Positions 1 to 9,240 of a stretch of DNA of 64,000 bases are shown here, one piece after another. The DNA is from an uncultured Sphingobacteriales bacterium (GTDB lineage: Bacteria; Bacteroidota; Bacteroidia; Chitinophagales; Chitinophagaceae), in NCBI GenBank assembly GCA_937871285.1, contig CALMQS010000087.1:18038-82037 (forward strand). The letters run 5' to 3'. The position numbers and the translations under genes are program-made. The first letter of the stretch is position 1. Every line of letters starts with the position of its first letter. The notes below the pieces were generated by a model. The model was not told the DNA's origin. It made no database searches and saw only the letters and a list, made by a program, of their open reading frames with translations.

Positions 1-377
1 GGTATTTCAGCTACGGATGCGTTGGCGCTAAAGGCAAGCGGAAAATAATCTTTCTGCAAACCAAGCTCCTTCCCGTTTACCATAAGCAGCGTTGTTTTAT
101 TGATCTGTTTACCATCCTTTATTTCAAAAGACTGCAGGTAAGTATCCCGGTCTCCTTTTTGTAGTAGTCCTGCCGCTTTATACTGACTTATAATAAATTC
201 GGATGCCTTTTTTTCACCATCAGTGCCGGCCCGCCTTCCTTCAAGCTTATCATCTGCAAGAAAATGAATGCTGCTTTTAAGATTTTCAACGATCACCCTG
301 TCGGACTTTCTTAATCTTTGAGAAAAAACAAAAGCACATTGCGAAGTAAACAGGAGAACAAATAATATTCTTTTCAT
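1..377 (-). CDS. M28-family aminopeptidase, N-terminal part (cut by window edge)
   Basis: The gene runs off the left edge; only about 125 N-terminal codons are visible. ATG at 377 gives a classic signal peptide (MKRILFVLLFTSQCAFVFSQ), so the product is exported. An in-frame ATG at 401 would add eight residues before it. After the signal comes the stretch FLADDKLEGRRAGTDGEKKA, the usual lead-in to M28 zinc aminopeptidases (LxSDxLEGRxxGxxGxxxA). The metal-binding residues lie outside the window, so activity cannot be judged. It is divergent from feoB. Confidence 0.7.
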   Translation of the reverse strand, partial: MKRILFVLLFTSQCAFVFSQRLRKSDRVIVENLKSSIHFLADDKLEGRRAGTDGEKKASEFIISQYKAAGLLQKGDRDTYLQSFEIKDGKQINKTTLLMVNGKELGLQKDYFPLAFSANASVAEI

Positions 378-518
378 TACAGGATAAAATTGTTTAGCCA
401 TAGCTGCAAAGTTAGGGTTAGTCATTTTAAATTCTATATATGTTCATTTTTCATGCCATATTTATCTATTTTACCACTCCTTTACCGATTTCGTAACTAT
501 CGCAATTTGATTTGCCCG

Positions 519-526
519 TATTTTTG
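519..526 (+). promoter_or_regulatory. Bacteroidota -7 promoter element for feoB
   Basis: TATTTTTG is a perfect match to the Bacteroidota -7 consensus TAnnTTTG. It lies 20 nt before the TTG start of feoB, which would give a very short leader. No good -33 TTTG is present at the expected spacing. Confidence 0.45.
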
Positions 527-546
527 CAAACTTCTAAAAATCAGCA

Positions 547-2667
547 TTGAAACAACAACAGCTACATATTGCATTACTCGGTAACCCTAACAGCGGAAAA
601 AGCTCCCTTTTTAATGTGCTCACCGGGTTAAAACAGAAAGTAGGTAATTTCCCGGGGGTTACCGTAGATAAAAAATCAGGGCATTCCAAAATCTCTGCTA
701 CGCTAACGGCTAATATCATTGATCTGCCGGGCACGTATAGCTTATACCCGCGGCGCAGCGATGAATGGGTTGCCTATAATGTGATGATGAATCCCGGTTC
801 AACAGAAAAGCCGGAATTATATATTTTAATTGTAGATGCGAGCAACTTAAAACGCAACCTGCTTTTTGCATCGCAGGTAATAGATCTTAAAAAACCGGTG
901 GTGATAGCTCTCACCATGATGGATATCGCTTCTAAAAAAGGGCTTTCGATAGATGTGCAGGGGTTAGAAAGGGAACTGGGCGTGCCGGTGATACCCGTTA
1001 ATCCGCGGAAGGATAAAGGCATTAATGAGCTTAAAAAAGCAATTGACCAAACAGCCCGGCAGTTATACAAGCCGCCTGCAAGGAACTTTGTTGAAGCAAG
1101 CGATTTATCACAGGCAGCTATAGACGATATTAAAAAGATATTTCCCCGGATCAGCGATTATGCCGCCGTGCACTACCTCATTCACCACGAATCATTTGCA
1201 TTGGATGCCCCTGTGCAGGATACGATTGAGGATATAGAAAGAAAACACGGCTTCAATCATACCAAAGTACAGGCAGAAGAAATTACACAGCGCTATGCCC
1301 GCATCCGTCATATTATGCAGCAAACTGTTGTGGAAACCGACCCGCGGGAAAAACAAATGACCACAGACCGGATAGACAATATTTTGCTGCACCGCGTTTG
1401 GGGCTACCTCATACTGCTTGGCGTTCTGGCCATCCTGTTCCAGAGCATTTTCTGGCTGGCGCAATATCCTATGAACGCTATTGAATGGATCTTTGGCGAA
1501 TGGAGCAACTGGCTGGCGGGCGTATTGCCGCAAAACTGGTTTGGCGACCTTATTGTAAACGGACTGGTAGCGGGGCTTGGCGGTATTGTTGTTTTTATTC
1601 CGCAGATCATGATCCTCTTTGGGCTCATTACTATTCTGGAAGATACGGGATACATGGCGAGGATCAGCTTTTTAACGGATAAGCTTATGCGCAAAGTAGG
1701 ACTTAACGGTAAGAGCGTAATGCCTATGATCAGCAGCTTTGCCTGCGCGGTACCGGCCATCATGAGCACCCGTAATATTGAAAACAAAAAAGAAAGGCTG
1801 CTCACCATCATGGTAGCACCCTTAATGAGCTGCAGCGCCAGGCTGCCGGTATATATTATCTTAATATCATTGGTTATACCCAATACTTATTACTGGGGCT
1901 TTATTAGCCTGCACGGACTGGTTATGACCGGGCTTTACCTGCTGGGCATAGTAATGGCGCTTATAGTATCGTATGTAATGAAATGGTTCATCCGTATCAA
2001 AGAAAAAAGCTTTTTCATTTTGGAGCTGCCGGTGTACCGCGCACCACGCTGGAAGAACGTGCTGGTAATAATGGTGGAAAAAGCAAAGATATTTGTATTT
2101 GAAGCGGGCAGGGTAATTTTGGTGATCTCCCTTATTCTGTGGGCATTAAGCACCTATGGCCCTCCAAAAAGGATGGAGGCTGTTGAAACCCGTTATGAGC
2201 AACTGGCTTTGCAGCAGCCCGGAAATGAGGAACTGGAAGAAGAAAAAAGAACCGCGCTTCTTGAAAATTCGTATGTGGGTATATTGGGCAAAGCGATTGA
2301 ACCCGCTATTAAGCCCTTAGGCTATGACTGGAAGATAGGCATTGCGCTGATCACTTCCTTTGCGGCACGTGAAGTATTTGTAGGCACTATGGCTACCATT
2401 TACAGCGTAGGCGGCAATGCAGATGAAAATGATCTTACCCTGCGGGAAAAAATGAGCGCTGCTACCTGGACAAACGGGGCAAAAATTTACACACTTGCTT
2501 CCGGCGTATCCCTTATGGTATTTTATGTATTTGCTATGCAATGTATGAGCACCCTGGCTATTGTGAAACGCGAAACCCGGTCGTGGAAATGGCCGCTTAT
2601 ACAATTGGTATATATGACAGGGCTGGCCTATGTTTTAAGTTTGTTGGCCTATAATTTGTTAAAATAA
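547..2667 (+). CDS. feoB: Ferrous iron transporter FeoB
   Basis: FeoB is the inner-membrane Fe(II) transporter with a cytosolic N-terminal G domain. Visible: G1 GNPNSGKS (12-19), G3 DLPG (59-62), a helical insertion domain to about residue 270, then about ten membrane segments. These include the gate motifs SFACAVPAIMSTR and CSARLPVY, and a second gate near SFAAREVFVGTMATIYS. The length of 706 aa is normal for FeoB without a fused FeoA, and no feoA is adjacent. The start must be TTG at 547, because an in-frame stop lies four codons upstream and no ATG precedes G1. Odd: the G4 motif (normally N-x-x-D, guanine specificity) reads TMMD at 123-126, so its Asn is Thr. The identity is secure. Confidence 0.96.
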   Translation: MKQQQLHIALLGNPNSGKSSLFNVLTGLKQKVGNFPGVTVDKKSGHSKISATLTANIIDLPGTYSLYPRRSDEWVAYNVMMNPGSTEKPELYILIVDASNLKRNLLFASQVIDLKKPVVIALTMMDIASKKGLSIDVQGLERELGVPVIPVNPRKDKGINELKKAIDQTARQLYKPPARNFVEASDLSQAAIDDIKKIFPRISDYAAVHYLIHHESFALDAPVQDTIEDIERKHGFNHTKVQAEEITQRYARIRHIMQQTVVETDPREKQMTTDRIDNILLHRVWGYLILLGVLAILFQSIFWLAQYPMNAIEWIFGEWSNWLAGVLPQNWFGDLIVNGLVAGLGGIVVFIPQIMILFGLITILEDTGYMARISFLTDKLMRKVGLNGKSVMPMISSFACAVPAIMSTRNIENKKERLLTIMVAPLMSCSARLPVYIILISLVIPNTYYWGFISLHGLVMTGLYLLGIVMALIVSYVMKWFIRIKEKSFFILELPVYRAPRWKNVLVIMVEKAKIFVFEAGRVILVISLILWALSTYGPPKRMEAVETRYEQLALQQPGNEELEEEKRTALLENSYVGILGKAIEPAIKPLGYDWKIGIALITSFAAREVFVGTMATIYSVGGNADENDLTLREKMSAATWTNGAKIYTLASGVSLMVFYVFAMQCMSTLAIVKRETRSWKWPLIQLVYMTGLAYVLSLLAYNLLK

Positions 2668-2708
2668 TAAATACTTGATCCCCTGCACCCGATTTAGTAT
2701 CTTGAAGT

Positions 2709-3209
2709 ATGAATTATAAATTATTATATAAGCTGCTGCCTTTTGCGTTTGTTGCTTTTATTTCCTGCTCATCCCCCGATAAACCGGCCAATATTACCGA
2801 CTCAACAGATATATCAGAGCCGGAAACCATTATGGAACAGCCGGATACTGTACTTTTCTGGACGGTGAATATTGAACAAAAAGAAAAGACCAGGGTGTAT
2901 AAAGATACCGTTGCCATTACTGATCCGAAAAGCATCATTAACGGCATCAACGCTATTTATCCTTCCGTTCGCCTTGAGTTTGTAAAGCTTTCGGGAGATA
3001 CGGTATACGCCCATATTGACAGCTCCTTTACATTTGCCAACGATATTGGCTCCTTTGGTGCAACAGAATACATTGCCGGAGTTGTACTTAACCTTACCAT
3101 GCTCCCCGGCATTAATTACGTAAATCTCGATTTTCCCGAAGGCAGTCATGCAGCTCCCGGCGTATTTGCCAAAAGCAGCTATGCGGCCTATAAGGAAAAG
3201 GACGATTAG
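2709..3209 (+). CDS. Lipoprotein, possibly GerMN-like
   Basis: 166 aa with a lipoprotein signal peptide ending in the lipobox FISC, so it is lipid-anchored, and rich in Ser/Asp/Pro just after the Cys. The body has a GerMN-like flavour: a substrate/strand segment, then a phrase about GATEYIAGVVLNLTMLPGI followed by a short hydrophobic strand. This is a weak similarity judged by eye. It follows feoB by 41 nt on the same strand and may be co-transcribed. No enzyme motif is visible. Confidence 0.75.
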   Translation: MNYKLLYKLLPFAFVAFISCSSPDKPANITDSTDISEPETIMEQPDTVLFWTVNIEQKEKTRVYKDTVAITDPKSIINGINAIYPSVRLEFVKLSGDTVYAHIDSSFTFANDIGSFGATEYIAGVVLNLTMLPGINYVNLDFPEGSHAAPGVFAKSSYAAYKEKDD

Positions 3210-3274
3210 GGCTTATCATAGCCGCTTTGAAAAGCACAGTGGCTCTTTAATATATTTATCTTTTTCGTTTAATA

Positions 3275-4312
3275 ATGAGAACCTGGAATTTCGGAATTAT
3301 AGGAGCCGGCATGGTGGCCGATTTTCACGCCAGATCCATTCAGCATATCAGCAATGCGCATGTGGCAGGCATTTGCGGTGCAGGGTCGGGCAGAGCTGAG
3401 GCCTTGGCCAGGCAATACAACTGCCGGGTATACCCCGATTATCATGCCATGCTGCGCAGCCCGGAGATAGACATGGTTACTATAGCCACACCCAGCGGCA
3501 TGCATATGGAACCCGCTGTGGAAGCTGCCCTGCAGGGTAAACATGTGCTGTGCGAAAAGCCGCTCGATATTTCCCTTGAAAGGATTGATACGATGATTGC
3601 GGCACACGCTAAAGCCGGAACCCGGCTCGGGGGAATTTTTAACTATCGCTTTACCGGTACGGTTCATTTGCTGAAAGACGCTGTTGAAAAAGGACGGTTT
3701 GGAACCATTACATTTGCCTCAATAGATGTGCCCTGGTGGAGGAGCGCCGAATATTATCAGCATAAATGGCGCGGTACGCTGGCCTTAGACGGAGGAGGCG
3801 CCATGATGAACCAAACGATTCACATGGTAGACCTGCTGCAATATCTTATGGGTCCAATTGATTCACTGCACGCGTATACCGCAACGCTGGGGCATCACAT
3901 TGAAGCTGAAGATACCGCAACCGCTATCCTGCGATTCAAAAATAAAGCGCTGGGCTCGGTGTATGGCTCTACTGCTTCTTTCCCCGGTCAGCTTCGCCGT
4001 ATAACCATAACCGGAACGAAAGGAACGGTTATATTAGAAGATAACAGCGTTAAGGTTTGGCAGTTTGCAGAAGAAACAGGAGAAGACGCTCAAATCCGTA
4101 CCCAATACGCCACAACGGATGGCGGCGGAGGCGCTTCCAATCCTTCGGCTATTCCGTTTGAGCTGCATGCAAAAAATATTGCCGCATTTATTGCCGCCGT
4201 TGAAACAGGCAAACCTTTTGAAATTGATGGAAAAGAAGCCCGCAAAGCAGTGGAAATTGTGCTGGCTATGTATACATCCGCAAAAGAAAACCGTTCCTTT
4301 CAATTTACATAA
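3275..4312 (+). CDS. Gfo/Idh/MocA-family oxidoreductase
   Basis: NAD(P)-dependent sugar or inositol-type dehydrogenase. An N-terminal Rossmann fold opens with GIIGAGMVADFHA (GxGxxA dinucleotide loop). The family signature EKP is present in CEKPLDIS, where Lys is the usual catalytic/cofactor residue. The C-terminal GFO_IDH substrate domain follows, with GGGAMMNQTIHMVDLLQY supplying the usual His/Asp active-site helix. 345 aa is a full length. It has no signal peptide, so it is cytoplasmic. It stands alone, and the substrate cannot be inferred from neighbours. Confidence 0.9.
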   Translation: MRTWNFGIIGAGMVADFHARSIQHISNAHVAGICGAGSGRAEALARQYNCRVYPDYHAMLRSPEIDMVTIATPSGMHMEPAVEAALQGKHVLCEKPLDISLERIDTMIAAHAKAGTRLGGIFNYRFTGTVHLLKDAVEKGRFGTITFASIDVPWWRSAEYYQHKWRGTLALDGGGAMMNQTIHMVDLLQYLMGPIDSLHAYTATLGHHIEAEDTATAILRFKNKALGSVYGSTASFPGQLRRITITGTKGTVILEDNSVKVWQFAEETGEDAQIRTQYATTDGGGGASNPSAIPFELHAKNIAAFIAAVETGKPFEIDGKEARKAVEIVLAMYTSAKENRSFQFT

Positions 4313-4402
4313 GAATGGTAGTATTTGAAACGATTTCACAAATACTAACTTATCTGAGAAAAGGCAAAATAAGCACGGGCGGCTGTGTAAGGAGCTTATC
4401 TG

Positions 4403-5221
4403 TTACAAAAACAAGTCGGTATACAATTTCGCTCCGGGTACCACGCTGTATTTTTCAAGATCCGTTATACCTTCCTGTGCCAACACTTCTTCATCAATAA
4501 AAAAATTACCCGTGCAGCTTTCGGAAGAACGGGATAAAATGTAATACACCGCATCGGCAATGATTTCAGGCGTACGGCTCATTTTGATCAAGGTATCTCC
4601 GCCCAGTAAATTTTGCACTGCGGCGGTAGCGATGGTGGTTCGTGGCCAAAGCGCGTTAACGCCTACCTTATCCTTTTTTAATTCTTCAGCGAGTCCCATT
4701 GCGATCATGCTCATATTGTATTTACTAAGCGTATAGGCAAGATGATTGCCAAACCATTTGGGCTGTATGTTAAGCGGGGGCGATAAATTGAGGATATGCG
4801 GGTTGTTCCCTTTCCGCAAGTGGGGGATACAGGCCCTGCTTACAAAAAAAGTACCCCGCACATTAATGTCATGCATAAGATCAAAGCGTTTGGGATCTGT
4901 TTTTTCCGTAGGGGTAAGCGATATGGCCGAAGCGTTATTAATAAGGATGTCTATCCCGCCAAATACCTCGATGGTTTTGTTTACGGCATTGTCTATCTGG
5001 TCTTCAAACCGTATATCACACTGAATGGGTAGCGCTTGTCCGCCCGCTTCCACTATTTCTTTTGCTGCCGAAAAAATTGTTCCGCCGAGCTTAGGATTTT
5101 CCTCTACCGATTTGGCAGCTATTGCCACCTGTGCGCCTTCTCTGGCTAACCGCAAAGCTATAGCTTTACCAATGCCCCTGCTGCCGCCTGTAATAAAAAC
5201 AGTTTTTCCGCTAAATGACAT
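4403..5221 (-). CDS. SDR-family oxidoreductase (HSDL2-like)
   Basis: Short-chain dehydrogenase with the cofactor loop TGGSRGIG (residues 11-18), NNAS, a catalytic Ser in NLSPP and Tyr/Lys in YTLSK. The sequence style (AAKSVEENPKLGGTI, NPHILNLSPP, ALWPRTTIATAA) resembles the HSDL2 branch of SDRs but without the C-terminal SCP2 domain. 272 aa, cytoplasmic. It is convergent with the Gfo/Idh gene and preceded by a long hairpin repeat. The substrate is unknown. Confidence 0.9.
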   Translation of the reverse strand: MSFSGKTVFITGGSRGIGKAIALRLAREGAQVAIAAKSVEENPKLGGTIFSAAKEIVEAGGQALPIQCDIRFEDQIDNAVNKTIEVFGGIDILINNASAISLTPTEKTDPKRFDLMHDINVRGTFFVSRACIPHLRKGNNPHILNLSPPLNIQPKWFGNHLAYTLSKYNMSMIAMGLAEELKKDKVGVNALWPRTTIATAAVQNLLGGDTLIKMSRTPEIIADAVYYILSRSSESCTGNFFIDEEVLAQEGITDLEKYSVVPGAKLYTDLFL

Positions 5222-5288
5222 ATCGTTTTATTTTGGTGTAAGCTAATGGAATTTTAGTGAAGCATAGCGGGTAATTTCAGATAAAGAA

Positions 5289-5327
5289 TGCCGCAGATGT
5301 GTAGGTTAAATCTGCACATCTGCGGCA
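5289..5327. repeat. Copy A of a 37-nt hairpin repeat
   Basis: A 13-bp perfect stem (TGCCGCAGATGTG / CACATCTGCGGCA) around a 13-nt loop. It sits between the SDR and the EnvC-like gene and could end transcription of the latter, although no T-run follows. A diverged copy lies at 56510-56546, in inverted orientation, with paired stem changes. Confidence 0.7.
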
Positions 5328-5361
5328 AAATGATTAATTGAACACCCCCGTAAAGTTATGG

Positions 5362-6654
5362 CTACCTGGGCTTGATCCAGTCTTCGGGGTTAAGATATTT
5401 GGGGCTATTACCCACCACAACAGTAACAACAAAAAGTACTTTGCCTATGCCGTCTTCATCTTCCGATTCGGCGGCTTTGCCAATTACCTGACCCAGTTTT
5501 ATTTCCTGGTCTTTATTTACGCTTATACCTGTGAGGTTGTAGTAAGTAGTAAGGTATTTACCATGCCGTATGGTTACAGCGGAAACAGGGCCGAAACTAT
5601 GTACGGATGATACCGTTCCTTCATATACGGCCTTTACAGGTGCGCCGATATTGGTTTGAATGTATACGCCGATATTATCTTCAAATAAACGGGTACCTTC
5701 TATTTTGTGCCTGCCGAAGGGGCCGGTTATATCGCCCTTGGCAACGGGCCAGGGGAGCTTCCTGCGATTATTTTCAAATCCCACGGAAACGGCGGTAACC
5801 TCCGGTGTGTTCTCCAGCTTATTGGCTGCACGTGAACTGGTGCTGGCAGCAGGGGCAGCCGCTTTTGCTGTTGTTCCCGCCGCTTTGGCGGCAGCGTCAC
5901 GTTTTGCTTTTTCCGCCCTTTCCGCCTCCATTATTTCTCTTTTAATAATAGCGGCAATGGAGTTCCTGATATTGTTCTCTAATTTTCTTTTGGAAGTGAG
6001 TTGTTTATCCAGCTCTCTTTCCTTAAGCTTCAGGCTGGAAACCACCGCGTCTTTTTGTTTTTTTTCCTCTTCCAGCTTTTTCATTTGCTGGCTTTGTTCG
6101 GCAAGGGTTTGTGTTTTGAGGGTTTTGTTTGCAGCAAGCGTCTCGTTTTTTTGTGCTAACAGCAACTGGGTTTGGTAAATGTTGTCTACCTGCTTTCCCC
6201 TGTATTCGCGGTATGCTTTCAGGTAAGCCACCCTTTTGATGGCGTCATTAAAGCTTACAGCCGAAAAGATGAAATTAAGCATATCGTAGCTGCTCCTGTT
6301 CTTGTAAGCGTATTCGATCGTTCTGGCATACTGCACTTTTAGGGTATCGAGCTCATTTTTTAAACGTCCTATTTCCCGGTTATTGGTGTTAATATCATCA
6401 TTGATCAGTTGCACCTGCCTGTTAATGGTCTCTATAATCGCGTCTCTTTTTTTAATGAGGTTACGTATGCGTGCCAGTTGACCCAGGCTCTCCTTTTTGT
6501 TTTTCTGAATAGCGCTTTGCGATTTCCTTAAATCTTCGATTTCCTGTTGTATTTGTTTGCGCTGACTTTCTAATTCATCTTTAGACTGGGCTTGTGATGA
6601 CATAACCTGGAAGCCACAAAGAAACACGAACAGTAAGAAAAAGAATTTGCGCAT
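5362..6654 (-). CDS. EnvC-like murein hydrolase activator (degenerate M23/LytM)
   Basis: ATG at 6654 gives a clean signal peptide (MRKFFFLLFVFLCG...SSQAQ); the TTG start ten codons earlier (6684) is less likely. A long coiled coil fills about residues 20-260, rich in Lys/Glu/Gln. An Ala-rich linker follows, then a C-terminal LytM domain starting at GDITGPFG. The zinc ligands of active M23 peptidases are missing: no HxxxD in the first motif, and the usual HxH is replaced by YYN. This matches EnvC/NlpD-type activators, which stimulate amidases rather than cut peptidoglycan themselves. It is periplasmic, tied to cell division, and followed upstream by DUF4292 and dut, a recurrent Bacteroidota gene order. 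Confidence 0.85.
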   Translation of the reverse strand: MRKFFFLLFVFLCGFQVMSSQAQSKDELESQRKQIQQEIEDLRKSQSAIQKNKKESLGQLARIRNLIKKRDAIIETINRQVQLINDDINTNNREIGRLKNELDTLKVQYARTIEYAYKNRSSYDMLNFIFSAVSFNDAIKRVAYLKAYREYRGKQVDNIYQTQLLLAQKNETLAANKTLKTQTLAEQSQQMKKLEEEKKQKDAVVSSLKLKERELDKQLTSKRKLENNIRNSIAAIIKREIMEAERAEKAKRDAAAKAAGTTAKAAAPAASTSSRAANKLENTPEVTAVSVGFENNRRKLPWPVAKGDITGPFGRHKIEGTRLFEDNIGVYIQTNIGAPVKAVYEGTVSSVHSFGPVSAVTIRHGKYLTTYYNLTGISVNKDQEIKLGQVIGKAAESEDEDGIGKVLFVVTVVVGNSPKYLNPEDWIKPR

Positions 6655-6728
6655 GCTGGAGATTTTATATGATTTATACTGCAAATAACGATGGTATATG
6701 CATGTGATTGTACTGCGTTTTGTTAAAA

Positions 6729-7541
6729 TTACTGAATGGTATAATTACGCGGTATATTAAAAGGATAGCTGAGGGGCTTATCAAATTCCACCTGCTTGTA
6801 TTCAAGACTTACGTCTAATCTTGTTTTTTCTGCCACGATAATTTTTCTGTTCGTGGAAAAAAGCCTTCCGCTGGCAATAATGTAATCATTGTAGGAGAAG
6901 TCGGCAGTACGGCTGCGCCCCGGATCCACATCATCCAGCTTGCTGTGCAGCACGGCATAATCGTTCTTTCTGATGGACAGTAATTGTTTAAAAAAATCAC
7001 CCATGGTAGAAAGAGAAACCGAACTTTCCCTTTCCCTGTACATGAGCACCTGTGTGCTGTCTAAGTATACGGGATTGCCTACGATAAGATTTTGTAAGGT
7101 ATAAAAATCAACCGGCAACTGCACAATCTCCCTGATATATTCCACAGACCGGTACTGCACATTTTTATCTAACTTATCCATCACTTTTACACTATCCGGT
7201 GTAATAAAAACCCTGAAAGCTTCAATGCCGAACGCGGCGTTGATAGATAGCCATATAATACTGTCTTTTTGAATACGCACAAAAGCGTTGAAGTCGTAAT
7301 TTCGTTGCTTGTTGTCTTTATACTGCACTTTTATTTTGGAAGAAAAGGTTTCGAAATCAATATGATTAGCCCTTATTTTTTCAAAAGTTTCATGCACCAG
7401 CCTGGCAGAATCGGTTGCCGCGGGATTAACGAGAACGGTAACAAGCGTATCTTTCTTGGTAATAGCCGACTGCAGCTTTTTGGAGCTTCGGCAACTGCAT
7501 AACACAGCAATAAAGAAAGCTATGGTGAGAATAAACCGCAT
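6729..7541 (-). CDS. DUF4292-family lipoprotein
   Basis: 270 aa. The signal peptide MRFILTIAFFIAVLCSC ends in a lipobox with Cys17, so it is lipid-anchored. The body is mostly beta-rich, with the segment FETFSSKIKVQYKD near residue 60 and FRVFITPDSVKVMDKL, in the manner of DUF4292, a Bacteroidota family thought to sit in the outer membrane. It lies between dut and the EnvC-like gene on the same strand with short gaps, so it is probably one transcript. The biochemical role is unknown. Confidence 0.8.
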   Translation of the reverse strand: MRFILTIAFFIAVLCSCRSSKKLQSAITKKDTLVTVLVNPAATDSARLVHETFEKIRANHIDFETFSSKIKVQYKDNKQRNYDFNAFVRIQKDSIIWLSINAAFGIEAFRVFITPDSVKVMDKLDKNVQYRSVEYIREIVQLPVDFYTLQNLIVGNPVYLDSTQVLMYRERESSVSLSTMGDFFKQLLSIRKNDYAVLHSKLDDVDPGRSRTADFSYNDYIIASGRLFSTNRKIIVAEKTRLDVSLEYKQVEFDKPLSYPFNIPRNYTIQ

Positions 7542-7559
7542 GAGTGCTTTTTAGCTGAA

Positions 7560-8006
7560 TTAATTTTTCCCGGTATGGCCAAAACCGCCTTCATTCCTGG
7601 AGGTTACGCTTATATTTTCCACCGCTTCCCATTGGGCTGTTTCTATCCGTTGTACAATAATTTGAGCGATCCTGTCTCCCGGTTGAATGCTTTGAGGTTC
7701 ATTGGAAAGGTTAATGAGTATAACCTTTATTTCACCCCTGTAGTCCGAATCTATGGTACCCGGCGTATTTAAGCAGGTGATGCCCTGCTTTACCGCTAAT
7801 CCGCTACGTGGGCGAACCTGTATCTCATACCCCTGGGGTATTTCAACAAAAAGTCCCGTGGGGATCAATGAGCGCTCCATAGGCTGCAAAACAACCGGCG
7901 ATGAAATAAAGGCACGGATATCCATGCCGGATGCTCCGGGAGTAGCATATGCGGGGAGCGGATTGCTGGATTGGTTAATGATCTTAACCGTAAGTGTTGC
8001 TGACAT
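7560..8006 (-). CDS. dut: dUTP diphosphatase
   Basis: Hydrolyses dUTP to dUMP and pyrophosphate, keeping uracil out of DNA and feeding dTMP synthesis. The trimeric dUTPase motifs are all present: PGASGMDIRA (motif 1), RPRSGLA (motif 2), NTPGTIDSDYRGEI (motif 3, catalytic Asp), PGDRIAQ (motif 4) and RNEGGFGHTG (motif 5, P-loop-like tail). 148 aa is the usual length. It is the first gene of the minus-strand dut, DUF4292, EnvC-like block. Confidence 0.96.
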   Translation of the reverse strand: MSATLTVKIINQSSNPLPAYATPGASGMDIRAFISSPVVLQPMERSLIPTGLFVEIPQGYEIQVRPRSGLAVKQGITCLNTPGTIDSDYRGEIKVILINLSNEPQSIQPGDRIAQIIVQRIETAQWEAVENISVTSRNEGGFGHTGKN

Positions 8007-8111
8007 GCGGCAAAAATAAGATTATTGGTGTAGATATTGGTGTTTTGTGTGGGCTATCGGCGATCAGCTTTCAGGTGAGTAACTGCTATGACGAGATGAA
8101 TCTCCGGATTT

Positions 8112-8173
8112 TTTTATTTGTAGTTTATGGTTTACAGTTGCATTTCACTTCGGATTTCGAACTTCCGGTTTCG
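8112..8173 (+). repeat. Partial copy of dispersed repeat (R1)
   Basis: The stretch from TTTGTAGTTTATGGTTTACA through TTCGGATTTCG and CCGGTTTCGGA matches the start of the repeat at 12645-12780, and the reverse complement of 22123-22262. It runs straight into the 214-bp tandem repeat, whose unit also ends with CCGGCTTCGGATTT. Confidence 0.6.
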
Positions 8174-8728
8174 GACGTCCTTGCGAGACCCTAAACTGAT
8201 CTGAATGATGTGTAATACTTTTTAAGGGTCGAAGCAATCCCCTAATACCGGAGATGGATGATAATTCTTTGAATTGGCCTACTACTCCGCTGCGCTTCAA
8301 TGGGCTTGCTTCGGCGTGCATAGTTTCTCAAAGTTCCGGCATTTGCTTACGCCTCGCAAAGACGGGCCTTTTCCGGCTTCGGATTTGGACGTCCTTGCGA
8401 GACCCTAAACTGATCTGAATGATGTGTAATACTTTTTAAGGGTCGAAGCAATCCCCTAATACCGGAGATGGATGATAATTCTTTGAATTGGCCTACTACT
8501 CCGCTGCGCTTCAATGGGCTTGCTTCGGCGTGCATAGTTTCTCAAAGTTCCGGCATTTGCTTACGCCTCGCAAAGACGGGCCTTTTCCGGCTTCGGATTT
8601 GGACGTCCTTGCGAGACCCTAAACTGATCTGAATGATGTGTAATACTTTTTAAGGGTTGAAGCAATCCCCTAATACCGGAGATGGAGGATAATTCTTTTG
8701 GACTGACCTACTACTTCGCTTCGCTACA
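8174..8728. repeat. 214-bp direct tandem repeat (2 full copies + partial third)
   Basis: Units begin with GACGTCCTTGCGAGACCC at 8174, 8388 and 8602, so the period is 214 bp. Copies 1 and 2 read as identical. Copy 3 is about 125 bp and diverged, ending near 8728. Each unit can fold TTGC-GA-GACCCT against AGGGTC-GAA-GCAA (8181-8237 in copy 1); copy 3 has AGGGTT, which keeps the RNA pairing through a G-U pair. No convincing ORF covers it. It fills the dut-ispF gap (8007-8748). Confidence 0.9.
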
Positions 8729-8748
8729 GGGGGCACATTTCCACATTT

Positions 8749-9231
8749 TCACATTTTCTTTTTCAGCAGTACCGTTGCATAAGCCACCAGTCCTTCTTCC
8801 CTTCCGGCAAAACCCATTTGTTCGGTGGTGGTAGCTTTAACCGAAACATCCTTAACCGTAAGTTCCACTATTTGGGCAATCGTTTCGCGCATTTTTAATA
8901 CATAAGGATTTATTTTAGGCCGTTCTAAGCAAAGGGTGGAATCAATATTTACGATGGTATATCCTTCTTTTTGGATGATGGCATAAGTGCGCTGCAGCAG
9001 AATTTTACTGTCAATATCTTTGAACTCCGCGGAAGTATTGGGAAAATGAAGGCCGATGTCACCTAAGCTTAAAGCGCCCAGCATGGCATCGCAAATGGCG
9101 TGCAGCAGTACATCGGCATCACTATGTCCCAGGGAGCCTTTATGATGAGGTATTTCAATACCACCGATCCATAATTTTTTTCCTTCGGCTAACTGGTGAA
9201 AATCCACCCCTAATCCAATTCGGTACGACAT
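8749..9231 (-). CDS. ispF: 2-C-methyl-D-erythritol 2,4-cyclodiphosphate synthase
   Basis: MEP-pathway enzyme that cyclises CDP-methylerythritol 2-phosphate, releasing CMP. IspF signatures are clear: metal-binding DFH in GLGVDFHQL, the third ligand His in HSDADVLLHAICDAMLGA, GDIGLHFPN, and the C-terminal ATTTEQMGFAGREEG loop that binds CMP. 160 aa is the normal length. It is cytoplasmic and trimeric in the family. The gene lies downstream of porV on the same strand but behind a terminator, so it may have its own promoter. Confidence 0.97.
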   Translation of the reverse strand: MSYRIGLGVDFHQLAEGKKLWIGGIEIPHHKGSLGHSDADVLLHAICDAMLGALSLGDIGLHFPNTSAEFKDIDSKILLQRTYAIIQKEGYTIVNIDSTLCLERPKINPYVLKMRETIAQIVELTVKDVSVKATTTEQMGFAGREEGLVAYATVLLKKKM

Positions 9232-9240
9232 GTTTTTTTT

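Noticed and set aside
8174..8728. CRISPR array
   Set aside because: The units are 214 bp tandem copies with no short direct repeats separated by unique spacers, and no cas genes are near. The heptad arrays have no spacers either.
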